From contig CAXBJB010000002.1 in assembly GCA_963976055.1 (NCBI GenBank), forward strand, positions 310,001-374,000: DNA of 64,000 nt, given 5' to 3'. Shown in pieces: positions 51,035-60,085 of the stretch. The translations under genes and the position numbers were made by a program. Within the stretch, counting starts at the first letter, position 1. Each line of letters begins with the position of its first letter. The DNA comes from UBA1479 sp963976055. Lineage in GTDB: Bacteria > Pseudomonadota > Alphaproteobacteria > Rhodospirillales > Casp-alpha2. Below the pieces are notes generated by a model. That model was not told the origin of the DNA, ran no database searches, and was given only the letters and a program-made list of their open reading frames with translations.

Positions 51035-52021
51035 GTGGCCACATTTCCCCGCAAGCGCATGCGCCGCAACCGGCGCGAACCCTGGATCCGGCGGCTGGTC
51101 GCCGAACATAAATTGTCCCCTGATGACCTGATCTGGCCCGTGTTCGTAGTCGAGGGCAGCAACAAGCGGGAACCCATCCCGTCCATGCCGGGCGTCGAGC
51201 GCCTGTCAGTCGACTTGCTGGCGGGCGCGGTGACGGAAGCCCGCGAACTCGGCATTCCCGCCGTCGCCCTGTTTCCCTATACGGACGACAACCTGAAGAC
51301 CCCGGACGCCAGGGAATCCTACAATCCGGACAACCTGGTGTGCCGCGCCGTGCGTGCCGCCAAGGCCGCCGTGCCGGATGTCGGGGTGATCTGCGACGTG
51401 GCGCTCGACCCCTTCAATTCCGACGGCCATGACGGTCTTGTGCAGGACGGGATCATCCTCAACGACGAAACGGTCGAAATCCTGGTCAAGCAGTCCCTGG
51501 TCCAGGCCGAGGCCGGCTGCGACATCATCGCGCCCTCGGACATGATGGACGGGCGCGTCGCCGCCATCCGCGACGCTCTGGACGATGCCGGCCGTCAGGA
51601 CGTGTCCGTGCTGGCCTATGCGGCCAAGTATGCGTCGGGCTTCTACGGGCCGTTCCGCGACGCCGTCGGCTCCAAGGGCGCGCTCAAGGGCGACAAGGCG
51701 ACCTATCAGATGAACCCGGCCAATGTGGATGAGGCCATGTGGGAGGTCACCCTCGATGTCGAGGAAGGTGCGGACATGGTCATGGTCAAGCCCGGCCTGC
51801 CCTATCTGGACGTCGTACGCATGGTCAAGGAAGAGTTCCGCATGCCGACCTTCGTCTACAACGTGTCGGGCGAATACGCGATGCTGCGCGGTGCGGGCGA
51901 CGCCGGCTGGCTGGATTATGACAAGGTGCTGCTGGAAACCATGATGGCGTTCAAACGCGCGGGCGCCGACGGAATCCTGACTTACGCGGCCTTGGACGTC
52001 GCGCGCCTGTTACGTGGCTGA
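51035..52021 (+). CDS. hemB: Delta-aminolevulinic acid dehydratase (porphobilinogen synthase)
   Basis: Condenses two ALA into porphobilinogen for haem and corrin synthesis. Schiff-base lysines are in LAYAAKYASGFYGPF and MVKPGLPYLDVVR. The metal site reads DVALDPFNSDGHDG, with Asp in place of the three Cys of zinc enzymes, so it is the Mg-dependent type common in alphaproteobacteria. The GTG at 51035 follows a GGAAG ribosome site and gives 328 residues; the longer open frame upstream overlaps the icmF control region. Confidence 0.94.
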   Translation: MATFPRKRMRRNRREPWIRRLVAEHKLSPDDLIWPVFVVEGSNKREPIPSMPGVERLSVDLLAGAVTEARELGIPAVALFPYTDDNLKTPDARESYNPDNLVCRAVRAAKAAVPDVGVICDVALDPFNSDGHDGLVQDGIILNDETVEILVKQSLVQAEAGCDIIAPSDMMDGRVAAIRDALDDAGRQDVSVLAYAAKYASGFYGPFRDAVGSKGALKGDKATYQMNPANVDEAMWEVTLDVEEGADMVMVKPGLPYLDVVRMVKEEFRMPTFVYNVSGEYAMLRGAGDAGWLDYDKVLLETMMAFKRAGADGILTYAALDVARLLRG

Positions 52022-52036
52022 CGGCAGATTTGTTTT

Positions 52037-52552
52037 CTAGGGCCGGACGCTGATGTTCAGCAGGCGGTGAACGTCGAGCACCACCATCAACTCACCCTTC
52101 AAGCGATAAATCCCGTTGGCGAATTCGCGCCACAGGGAATCAAGGGTCGCCGGATTGCGCTCGTACAACTCGTTGGACAGGCTGACCACGTCGCCGATGC
52201 TGTCGACCAGCAGGGTGTAGAGCTCGTGGTCGTGCTCCACCGTTACCGCCATGGCGTTTTCCGAGGCTTCCGTGCTGGTCGGCAGGCCGAGGCGCACGCG
52301 CACGTCGATGACGGTGACGATGCGGCCGCGCAGGTTGATGGAGCCGCGCACTTCCGGCGGCGCCAGGGGGATCGAGGCGATGCGGTCCGGCGACAGAATG
52401 TCCTGAACCATCAGCACGGGAATGCCGAACAACTGCTTCTTGACCCGGAATGTCACGAAATCGTCCAGGTCCTCACCCGGATGCGTCGCCAGCTCGCGGG
52501 TTTCCGCTTCGCGCAGCGCGCGGGACGAATTTACAGCCTGAACTTCAGCCAT
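52037..52552 (-). CDS. cheW: Chemotaxis coupling protein CheW
   Basis: Links chemoreceptors to CheA. The 171-residue CheW domain has FVTFRVKKQLFGIPVLMVQDIL, SINLRGRIVTVIDVRVRLG and VDSIGDVVSLS, with the last strand LMVVLDVHRLL. The ATG at 52552 has GGGAG eight bases upstream; a GTG at 52561 is possible. It is not within a che operon. Confidence 0.9.
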   Translation of the reverse strand: MAEVQAVNSSRALREAETRELATHPGEDLDDFVTFRVKKQLFGIPVLMVQDILSPDRIASIPLAPPEVRGSINLRGRIVTVIDVRVRLGLPTSTEASENAMAVTVEHDHELYTLLVDSIGDVVSLSNELYERNPATLDSLWREFANGIYRLKGELMVVLDVHRLLNISVRP

Positions 52553-52691
52553 TATCGGCACTCCCAGATTTCCGGCGGTCTTGCGCGAAAATGCGTCTGA
52601 CCGATCCCTAATGTGGCTGCATAGTATTCGTCGGCTCGGCGACTTTCAATACAGACAAAGGTATGTGTCCGCTGAATAAATTCGGGCCGCC

Positions 52692-53534
52692 TCAGGCCGC
52701 GAGCCAATCCGCGACCAGATCCAACTGGGCAGCATCCATCAAGGCCGGCGCATGACCGACGCCGGAAATCTCATGGGCCGTGGTTTTCGGGCCGCGGGCT
52801 TGCATTTCCGCCAGGGTGTCGGCGCGCAAAAGGTCCGACTGGGCACCCCGGATCACGGTGACCGGGCAGCGGATCGCGTCCCACACGGGCCACAGCACCA
52901 GATCGTTGTCGACCGCGCCCTGGAACGGTTTGGCCAAGCCGGGATCGTACTTCAGCACCAGCCGTCCGTCGGGCGCCTGCCGCACGCTGTGCCGCGCGAG
53001 ATGCGCCCATTGATCGTCGGTCAGGGGGCCGAACGGCGCGTGGACCTGGCGGATATAGGCCTCGGCCTCGGCCAAATCGGCGAAATCCGGCGCCGTGCCA
53101 AGATAGGCGGCGATGCGTTGCAGGGAGTCCTTGGTCACCACCGGCCCGGCATCGTTCATCAACAGGCGTTCCACGGGGGTGCCCGGCCCCGCCGCCATGA
53201 TCATGCCGAGCAACGCGCCCATGGAGGTGCCGAGCCAGGCGACCCGGTCCACGTCGAGGCGTGCAATCAGGGCGGTTAGGTCGGCGAGGTATTGCGGATA
53301 GCCGTATTGCAGGGGATCGGCCAGGCGGCCGCTGTCGCCGCGCCCGACGATGTCGGGGCAGACGACGCGCCAACGGTCCGAGAACCGCTCGGCCACCGCG
53401 TCGAAATCCCGGCCGTTGCGGGTCAGCCCGTGAACGCAGAGCAGGACCGGGCCGTCGGCGGGGCCCCACTGCCAATAGACGACTTCGTGAAAGGCGCCGA
53501 GGGCGGCGCGGCCGAGGAAGGATTTCCGTTCCAT
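52692..53534 (-). CDS. Alpha/beta hydrolase
   Basis: A 280-residue hydrolase: oxyanion HGLTRNGRDFD (35-45), nucleophile elbow WLGTSMGA with S104, an Asp in the late strand (RGAQSDLLRAD) and the catalytic His in GVGHAPALMD. There is no signal peptide, so it is cytoplasmic. The substrate is unknown; it lies 16 bp from the CoA-transferase gene upstream, suggesting co-transcription. Confidence 0.88.
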   Translation of the reverse strand: MERKSFLGRAALGAFHEVVYWQWGPADGPVLLCVHGLTRNGRDFDAVAERFSDRWRVVCPDIVGRGDSGRLADPLQYGYPQYLADLTALIARLDVDRVAWLGTSMGALLGMIMAAGPGTPVERLLMNDAGPVVTKDSLQRIAAYLGTAPDFADLAEAEAYIRQVHAPFGPLTDDQWAHLARHSVRQAPDGRLVLKYDPGLAKPFQGAVDNDLVLWPVWDAIRCPVTVIRGAQSDLLRADTLAEMQARGPKTTAHEISGVGHAPALMDAAQLDLVADWLAA

Positions 53535-53550
53535 GGCCGCGCCGTTCCGG

Positions 53551-54768
53551 TCAGATCACGCCGCGGTCGCGCAGGGCGGCGACCTCGTCGGCGCTGAGCC
53601 CCAGGACTTCGCCCAGAACCTCTTCCGAATGCTGGCCCAGGACCGGCGGCGCCATGCGGTAGTCGACCTGCGATTTCGAGAATTTCAGCGGGCTCGCGAC
53701 CATGCTGACCGGCCGACTGCCGGTCTTCGGGTGCGGCATGTCGAGCCGCATGCCGCGGGCGAGGAACTGAGGATCGGAAAACACCTGATCCAGGCGGTTG
53801 ATGGGCCCGCAGCTGACGTTGTTCTTTTCCAGTTCTTCAAGCCAGAAAGCGGAAGGCTTGGCGGCGATGATCGGCTTCAGCAGGGCGACGATCTCGTCCC
53901 GGTTCGACACGCGGTTGGCGTTGGTCGCGAATTTCGGGTCTTCCGTCAGATGCTCGCAGCCCGCGACCTTGCAGAACCGCTGGAACTGTCCGTCGTTGCC
54001 GACCGCCAGAATGATGTCGCCATCGGCGGTCGCGAACGACTGATAGGGCACGATGTTGGGGTGCGCATTGCCCAGGCGCGGCGGGTTCTGGCCGGTGGCC
54101 AGGAAATTCGCCCCCTGGATCGACAGGATGGCGGCGGTGGTGTCCAGCATGCCGATGTCGATGTGCTGGCCTTCGCCGGTGACTTCCCGGTGGCGCAGGG
54201 CCGCGTTGATGCCGACGGCGGCGTACATGCCGGCGATCAGGTCGGAAATGGGGATGCCGGCCTTCTGCGGATCGCCGTCGGGATCGCCGGTCACGCTCAT
54301 GAAGCCGCCCATGCCTTGGATCAGCACGTCGTATCCGGGGCGGTTGGCGTAGGGGCCCGTATGGCCGAATCCGGTGACCGAGCAATAGACCAGGCCCGGG
54401 TTATCGTCCTTCAACTGATCATACCCCAGGCCGTACTTGGCAAGGCCGCCGGTCTTGAAATTCTCGACCAGCACGTCGGACTTGGCGATCATCTTTTTCG
54501 CCAGTTCGATGCCCTCGGGCTTGGTCAGGTCCAGGGTGATGGAGCGCTTGTTGCGATTGGCGCAGGTGAAATAGGCGCTCTGGTCCGTATCCTTGCCGTC
54601 GCCGTCCTTCAGGTAGGGCGGCGCGAAGCCGCGCGTGTCGTCACCCTTGCCGGGAATTTCCACCTTGATCACGTCGGCGCCCAGGTCGCCGAGAATCTGC
54701 GTGCAGGAGGGGCCCGCCAGAATGCGGGTCAGATCGAAAACCCGAAGGCCGCTCAAGGGTCCGGACAT
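53551..54768 (-). CDS. Class III (CaiB/BaiF) CoA-transferase
   Basis: A 405-residue interlocked-dimer transferase: LSGLRVFDLTRILAGPSCTQILGDLGADVIKVE at the N-terminus, GYDVLIQGMGGFMSVTGDPDG, and the catalytic Asp in HIDIGMLDTTAAIL. It moves CoA between carboxylic acids; which ones is not apparent. The ATG at 54768 follows AAGGAAA. The frame is open well upstream over the acylase gene on the other strand, but that part is not coding. Confidence 0.92.
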   Translation of the reverse strand: MSGPLSGLRVFDLTRILAGPSCTQILGDLGADVIKVEIPGKGDDTRGFAPPYLKDGDGKDTDQSAYFTCANRNKRSITLDLTKPEGIELAKKMIAKSDVLVENFKTGGLAKYGLGYDQLKDDNPGLVYCSVTGFGHTGPYANRPGYDVLIQGMGGFMSVTGDPDGDPQKAGIPISDLIAGMYAAVGINAALRHREVTGEGQHIDIGMLDTTAAILSIQGANFLATGQNPPRLGNAHPNIVPYQSFATADGDIILAVGNDGQFQRFCKVAGCEHLTEDPKFATNANRVSNRDEIVALLKPIIAAKPSAFWLEELEKNNVSCGPINRLDQVFSDPQFLARGMRLDMPHPKTGSRPVSMVASPLKFSKSQVDYRMAPPVLGQHSEEVLGEVLGLSADEVAALRDRGVI

Positions 54769-54904
54769 GTCTGTTTCCTTTTGTTGGTCGCGCCTTATTG
54801 TGGGCGTCTCAGCGATGGAAGGGAACGTCCGGCGCGCCCGGAAACCGGGGGCCGGCACAAGTTTGGTGTCGCGCGATGTATAACGCCAAGATTTACCCCC
54901 CGCA

Positions 54905-57274
54905 ATGCGGGCGGGCGAAAATTTCCGGCCCGGAAGACCCGCCGTGCGGCTGCGTGGGCTGAAAATCTGGGGCCTGGCGCTGGCCGTGGCGCTTGTCGGC
55001 GGCGGCGCGGCCCTGCTCGCCCCGACCTTTGCCAAGACGTCGGGCACCCTGAAACTCGCGGGCCTTCCGGCGCCCGTGACGGTCACCCGTGACAGCCACG
55101 GCGTGCCGCGCATCCGCGCCGGTAACGGGGACAGCGCCTTTTTCGCGCTCGGCTTCGTGCATGCCCAGGATCGGTTCTTCCAGATGGAATTGATGCGCCG
55201 CGCGGGGGCCGGGCGGTTGGCGGAGGTACTGGGCGCGCCGGCCCTCGACATGGACCGCCACATGCGCCGGCTGGGGATCTACCGGCTGGCCGAGGCGCAG
55301 GCAAAGGCGGCCTCGCCCGCCCTGAAAAAGCGGCTCGACGCCTATGCCGCCGGGGTCAATGCCTGGATCGGCGACACCTCCTGGCCGCGCACCGTCGAAT
55401 TCCTCGCGCTGCGCCACACGCCCGAACCCTGGCGGCCCGCCGACAGCCTGGTCTGGGGCAAGCTGATGGCCCTGCGCCTGGCCGGCAACTGGCGCACGGA
55501 ACGCCTGCGTCTCGACATGCTGGCCAGGCTTTCGCCGGAACAGGTGAATTTCCTCTGGCCGCCCTACCCTGGCGACGCGCCGACCGCCTTTCCGGGCATG
55601 TCCGGCGGCGGCAGCGGCCTGGCCGCCTTTCCCGCCATGGACTGGGACCCGCGCAGCGCGGGCGCCCCGGGCACGGCGTCCAACGCTTGGGCGCTCTCGG
55701 GGACGCGCACGACCACGGGCAAGCCGTTCCTGGCCAACGACCCGCATCTGGAATTCCAGGCGCCGATCCTGTGGTATCTGGCGCGCCTGGAAACCCCGAA
55801 CGGCGTGCTTGCCGGGGCGACCGTGCCCGGCGTGCCGTTCCTGGTGATCGGCCACAACGGCCATGTCGCCTGGGGCTTCACGACCACGGGGGCGGATACG
55901 GAAGACCTGATCCTCGAAACCCCGGCCGGGCAACCCGGCGCCTACCGCACGGATGCGGACGGCGGCACCGCCGACTTCCGCGTGCGCAGTGAGGTCATCA
56001 ACGTGCGGGACGGCGCGCCGGAAACCCTGAAAGTGCTGGAAACCCCCGACGGCCCCGTCATCACCGACATCGGCGGTCGCCCGGTGACCCTCTCCGCCCC
56101 CTATCTGGAGTCGGACGACCATACGCCGGAAGCGCTCCTGGCCCTCAACGCCGCCAAGACCAAGGCCGATATCGCGGCGGCCCTGCGCCGGTTCCACGCC
56201 CCCGTGCAGAATATTCTCCATGCGACCACGGCGGGCGACATCGGCATGATCACGGCGGGCCGCCTGCCCAAGCGCAAACGCGGCGGCGGTCAGGTGCCGC
56301 TGATCCGAATTCAGGGGCCGGTGGGGCACGACGGTTCCCTCGACCCCGCGGTAATGCCGCGCTATGCTGATCCGCCCGGCGGCGTGCTGCTGAACGCCAA
56401 CAACAAGGTCACCCCCCCGGGCTTTCCCTTCACGATCGCCGCCGACTGGCCGCCGCCCTTCCGCGCTCGGCGGCTGGCCGATCTGCTGGCCGGCGACCGG
56501 CCCGACCCGGTCGCTCCCCAGATGGACATCCATTCCGCCGGGGCGGAGGAGCTGTTGGCCTTCGCCCTGGCGCAATTGGACGATGTTGCCGCCCGCCGGT
56601 CCCTGGTCCGCGCGCTGGAGCGCTGGGACGGCGCCATGGACCGCCGCCAGCGCGCCCCCCTCGCCTTCATGTTTTTCGCGCTGAACCTGAAGCGGGCGAT
56701 CTTCGCCGACGAACTGGGTGAGCTGATCGACCGCTGGCACGGCCTGCGCATCCAGGCCGTGGTGCGGGCCCTGACGGCGGACCAGTCGTGGTGCGACGAC
56801 CGGGGGACGGCGGACAAGGCCGAAACCTGTGCCGACGCGATTGTCCGCGCCCTGGACCGCACGGCCCGCGACCTGATGGGCCTGGACCGGGAACTGGGCC
56901 GCACGGCGCTTTGGGGTGATGTCCATGTCGCCCGGTTCGAACATCCCGTGTTCCGGCACATCCCCGTGCTGCGCGATTGGACGACGGTCGAAGTGGCGAC
57001 GGACGGCGGCAACGACACCCTCAACCGCGGCGCCATGTGGCTGGGGCGCAAGGACGCCCCCTTTGCCCACCGCCATGGCGCGGGATTGCGCGCCCTCATG
57101 GATTTAAGCGACCTGGACGAATCTCGCTTCGTCATCGCGACGGGGCAGTCGGGAAATCCGCTCAGCCCGCGTTACCGCGATCTGATCGACCTGTGGCGGG
57201 ATGGCGGCGCGCTCACCTTGGGACCCGTTCCGGCCGGTTCGGGCGACGTTCTGAAAATTCTGCCAAAAGACTGA
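54905..57274 (+). CDS. Penicillin-acylase-family (S45) N-terminal nucleophile hydrolase
   Basis: Secreted or membrane-tethered amidase that self-cleaves into two chains. After a hydrophobic segment (LKIWGLALAVALVGGGAALL) comes the alpha chain (VTVTRDSHGVPRIRA, GFVHAQDRFFQMELMRR); the beta chain starts at the catalytic Ser259 (GTASNAWALSG), followed by LANDPHLEF and HVAWGFTTTGADTEDL. Substrates in this family include beta-lactams and acyl-homoserine lactones. A GTG at 54944 with GGAAGA upstream may be the true start. Confidence 0.9.
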   Translation: MRAGENFRPGRPAVRLRGLKIWGLALAVALVGGGAALLAPTFAKTSGTLKLAGLPAPVTVTRDSHGVPRIRAGNGDSAFFALGFVHAQDRFFQMELMRRAGAGRLAEVLGAPALDMDRHMRRLGIYRLAEAQAKAASPALKKRLDAYAAGVNAWIGDTSWPRTVEFLALRHTPEPWRPADSLVWGKLMALRLAGNWRTERLRLDMLARLSPEQVNFLWPPYPGDAPTAFPGMSGGGSGLAAFPAMDWDPRSAGAPGTASNAWALSGTRTTTGKPFLANDPHLEFQAPILWYLARLETPNGVLAGATVPGVPFLVIGHNGHVAWGFTTTGADTEDLILETPAGQPGAYRTDADGGTADFRVRSEVINVRDGAPETLKVLETPDGPVITDIGGRPVTLSAPYLESDDHTPEALLALNAAKTKADIAAALRRFHAPVQNILHATTAGDIGMITAGRLPKRKRGGGQVPLIRIQGPVGHDGSLDPAVMPRYADPPGGVLLNANNKVTPPGFPFTIAADWPPPFRARRLADLLAGDRPDPVAPQMDIHSAGAEELLAFALAQLDDVAARRSLVRALERWDGAMDRRQRAPLAFMFFALNLKRAIFADELGELIDRWHGLRIQAVVRALTADQSWCDDRGTADKAETCADAIVRALDRTARDLMGLDRELGRTALWGDVHVARFEHPVFRHIPVLRDWTTVEVATDGGNDTLNRGAMWLGRKDAPFAHRHGAGLRALMDLSDLDESRFVIATGQSGNPLSPRYRDLIDLWRDGGALTLGPVPAGSGDVLKILPKD

Positions 57275-57322
57275 GCAAGCGTGTAGAACGGCGGCTTCAC
57301 TTGCCGTAACGGAACCCGTGCC

Positions 57323-58540
57323 ATGACCGTGACCATAGATGCCATCCGCGACGCCGCCCGCCAATTGCTGGGCGAGATCATCCGCACCCCGGCCCTGCCG
57401 GTGCGCCGGCTGTCGCGGGCGACCGGCGCCGAGGTCTATCTGAAGCTGGAAAACCTGCAGGTCACGGGCTCGTTCAAGGTGCGCGGCGCCGGGATCAAGC
57501 TGGGCAGCCTGTCGGATGACGAACGCGCGCGCGGCGTCGCCGCCGCCTCGGCCGGCAACCATGCCCAGGGCGTGGCCTATCACGCCGGGCGGCTCGGCAT
57601 CGCGGCGACCATCTACATGCCCGAAGGCACCCCCTTCACCAAGGTCGGGCGAACCGAGGACCTGGGCGCCAAGGTCGTCCTCGAAGGCATCGATTTCAAC
57701 GCCGCGCGGGATGCCGCCCTGGCTCATGCCGGGGAAACCGGCAAACTGTTCATCCCCCCCTTCGACGACCCGCACGTGATCGCCGGTCAGGGCACGGTGG
57801 CGCTGGAATTTCTCGAAGACGTGCCGGATCTGGACATCCTGATCGTGCCCATCGGCGGCGGCGGCCTGATGGCCGGCTGCGCCATCGCGGCCCATGCGAT
57901 CAACCCGGGGATCGAGATGATCGGCGCACAGACCGCACTTTACCCCTCCATGGCCCAGGCCCTGAAGGGTGAGGCCTCGACCGGCGCCGGCACCACCATC
58001 GCCGAGGGCATCGCCGTGAAAACACCGGGCGAAATCACCCGACCGATCATCGCCGACCACGTCAAGGACATCGCCGTTCTGGGCGAGGACGAGATCGAAG
58101 CCGCCGTCCTGGCCCTGGCCGAGGGTCAGCGCATCGTCGCCGAGGGTGCCGGGGCGGCCGGGGTCGCGGCCCTTTTGGCCGGCGACGGCAAATACAAGGG
58201 CAAGAAGGTCGGCATCGTGATTTCCGGCGGCAACATCGATTCCCGCCTGTTGTCCAACGTGCTGCTACGCGGCCTGGTGCGCGGCGGGCGCATGGTCAGC
58301 CTGCGCATCGGCATGAGCGACCGCCCGGGCATGCTGTCCGAGGTCGCCGGCCTGATCGGCGGTCTGGGCGGCAATATCCTGGAAGTCTATCACCAGCGCC
58401 TGTTCACCGACGGCCCGATCCGCGACACGGAACTGGACGTGGTGATCGAAACCATCGATGCGGAACATGCACGCGCGATCGTCAAGGCCCTGTGCAATGC
58501 CGGATTCCAGACCCGGGTCCTGTCGAACCGCAAGGACTAA
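57323..58540 (+). CDS. ilvA: Threonine ammonia-lyase with C-terminal ACT domain
   Basis: A PLP enzyme that deaminates threonine to 2-oxobutyrate. The Schiff-base Lys is K52 (GSFKVRGA); phosphate-binding SAGNHAQG and GGGGLMAG motifs follow. The last 80 residues form one ACT domain (VSLRIGMSDRPGMLSEVAGLIGGLGGNILEVYHQRLF). The 405-residue length and single ACT-like domain are shared by biosynthetic short-form IlvA and catabolic TdcB-type enzymes; the symbol is provisional. Confidence 0.9.
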   Translation: MTVTIDAIRDAARQLLGEIIRTPALPVRRLSRATGAEVYLKLENLQVTGSFKVRGAGIKLGSLSDDERARGVAAASAGNHAQGVAYHAGRLGIAATIYMPEGTPFTKVGRTEDLGAKVVLEGIDFNAARDAALAHAGETGKLFIPPFDDPHVIAGQGTVALEFLEDVPDLDILIVPIGGGGLMAGCAIAAHAINPGIEMIGAQTALYPSMAQALKGEASTGAGTTIAEGIAVKTPGEITRPIIADHVKDIAVLGEDEIEAAVLALAEGQRIVAEGAGAAGVAALLAGDGKYKGKKVGIVISGGNIDSRLLSNVLLRGLVRGGRMVSLRIGMSDRPGMLSEVAGLIGGLGGNILEVYHQRLFTDGPIRDTELDVVIETIDAEHARAIVKALCNAGFQTRVLSNRKD

Positions 58541-58558
58541 GTCCGGTCGCCTTTCCGT

Positions 58559-59338
58559 TTACATCCTGAACACCAGCAGCCGGGTGCGCCGGCTGTCGTC
58601 GACCACGACGATCTCGTCGGGTTCGACATCCGGCACGGCGAAGCTGTTGGAGATAAACAGGCTGCCCGGCTTCATTTCCTGCCGGGCCTTGGCGTACAGG
58701 CGGGCCATGGGCACGGGCGACAGAAAACAATAGACGACATCGAAACTCCTTAAATCCGCCCGCCAAAGGGACAGAAAGCGGAGTCGCAGGTTCGCCCGCG
58801 GCTGCGTGAATTGACGCAGGCGGGTCGCGAGATAAACCAACGGGGCGGTCTCGAAGCCTTCGAACGCGGCGTCGGGCCGCGCATCGGCGAGATGCCAGAG
58901 CGTCCCGCCGAGCCCGCTGCCCAGATCGGCCATGCGGATGCCGGGCCGCTGCGGCAGCAGTTTTTCAACGGCGCGCCAGGTCTTGGCGTTGGACAGGTAG
59001 AGGGGGACGCCCTCACCCACGGCGTTCCAATAGACGGCGAGCAGCACGACGAACACGGTGGGAAATACCCATCCCGGCGGCTGCAGGCCGAGCACGACCC
59101 AGAGCAGAACCGGGGCCACCGCCTGAACCGGCAGCCACCAGCGGGCCAGCCCCATGGGTAGGGTCGCCGCCGCCGCCGTCGCTCCCCAGACGATGCAAAG
59201 CGTTGCCGGTGGCGCCGGCCAGCCGAGGCTGCGCAGAAGCGCCATGGCGGCCACGGTCGCGATTCCGCCGACAAGCTGTGCCGCCACCGCGCGAACGATG
59301 GGGAAATCGAATAAAAATGGATACTTAGATTCGCTCAC
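58559..59338 (-). CDS. Membrane-anchored class I SAM-dependent methyltransferase (FAM173-like)
   Basis: A 259-residue protein. The first 105 residues hold three to four hydrophobic helices (VRAVAAQLVGGIATVAAMALL, AATLCIVWGATAAAATL, VQAVAPVLLWVVLGL, VFPTVFVVLLAVYW). The second half is a Rossmann methyltransferase with motif I MADLGSGLGG, then FEGFETAPLVYLATRLR, DVVYCFLSPVPMARLYAK and PGSLFISNSFAVP. The pattern recalls FAM173/ATPSCKMT lysine methyltransferases that modify the ATP synthase c ring. It overlaps the flavin reductase gene by 14 bp. Confidence 0.75.
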   Translation of the reverse strand: MSESKYPFLFDFPIVRAVAAQLVGGIATVAAMALLRSLGWPAPPATLCIVWGATAAAATLPMGLARWWLPVQAVAPVLLWVVLGLQPPGWVFPTVFVVLLAVYWNAVGEGVPLYLSNAKTWRAVEKLLPQRPGIRMADLGSGLGGTLWHLADARPDAAFEGFETAPLVYLATRLRQFTQPRANLRLRFLSLWRADLRSFDVVYCFLSPVPMARLYAKARQEMKPGSLFISNSFAVPDVEPDEIVVVDDSRRTRLLVFRM

Positions 59339-59834
59339 TTAACCCACGGTATGAGCTTTGAAAATAGACCAGTGGGGCCTTGTCGCGAGCCACCTGAACG
59401 TCCGCCACGCGGCCGACCACGATGCGGTGGTCGCCGCCGTCGTGGATCTCATGGGTGTGGCAGGCAAGCGCCGCCGCCACGCCGTCCAGGACCGGCGCGC
59501 CGGTCGCCCCCATGGCATATCCATGACCGTGCAGGTCGAAGGTCTGCGGCCCGGCGAAAGAGTCGGACAGGGCATGTTGGTCGGCGGCCAGGACATTGAC
59601 CGTGAATCCGGCGCCGGGTTCCAGGAACTGGGCGATGCAGCCGGTGCGATTGTCCAGGCAGACCAGGATCAAGGGCGGGTCGAGGGACAGCGAGCAGAAG
59701 GCGCTGACGGTCACGCCGACGGGCCCCTGCCCGTCACCGGGCGCGGTGACAACCGTGACGCCCGAGGCAAAACAGGCTAAGGCGTTTCTGAATGCAATTT
59801 GATCAACCATGTCGGCGGCCGAATCGTTCCCCAA
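59325..59834 (-). CDS. Flavin reductase-like domain protein
   Basis: A 169-residue FMN-binding split-barrel protein: FRNALACFASGVTVVTA, GVTVSAFCSLSLDPPLILVCLDNRTGCI, FTVNVLAADQHALSDSFAG and HEIHDGGDHRIVVGRVADV. Such proteins supply reduced flavin to two-component monooxygenases; no oxygenase partner lies next to it. It is the upstream gene of a pair with the methyltransferase. Confidence 0.9.
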   Translation of the reverse strand: MGNDSAADMVDQIAFRNALACFASGVTVVTAPGDGQGPVGVTVSAFCSLSLDPPLILVCLDNRTGCIAQFLEPGAGFTVNVLAADQHALSDSFAGPQTFDLHGHGYAMGATGAPVLDGVAAALACHTHEIHDGGDHRIVVGRVADVQVARDKAPLVYFQSSYRGLSERI

Positions 59835-60085
59835 AGGATGTTGGCATGTGTACGCGGATGACGTCTTGAATACGTCGCCTGGGGAAGGGCTGGCAAGCCT
59901 TTACCAATTACCAATCAATTTGACGTTCAATGAGGGCGTGGCTCTTTAAATTAATCCTTTTGGCTTATGGCACTTCGGTACGAGAAATGCTTGTATTTTG
60001 GGACGATAGGACGATAGCTTTTCCCCCGTGCGTTAGAGATCGCGAAGCGGCGTCGGCGCGGACCCGTGCTCTTGGAGACTGCTGA
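59835..60085. promoter_or_regulatory. Divergent region upstream of motA
   Basis: 251 bp, AT-rich in the middle (59901-59990). It holds small direct repeats (ACCAATTACCAAT at 59903-59915, ACGATAGGACGATAG at 60002-60016). A TGGCAC at about 59968 lacks the matching -12 GC of a sigma-54 site. A ribosome site (TTGGAGA) precedes motA. The promoter cannot be placed. Confidence 0.35.

Noticed and set aside
54893..57076. 727-codon minus-strand open frame opposite the acylase
   Set aside because: Low-complexity Arg/Gly/His product; the plus-strand frame has all S45 family motifs.
59965..59985. Sigma-54 promoter upstream of motA
   Set aside because: TGGCAC is present, but the GC of the -12 element is not found at the required spacing.
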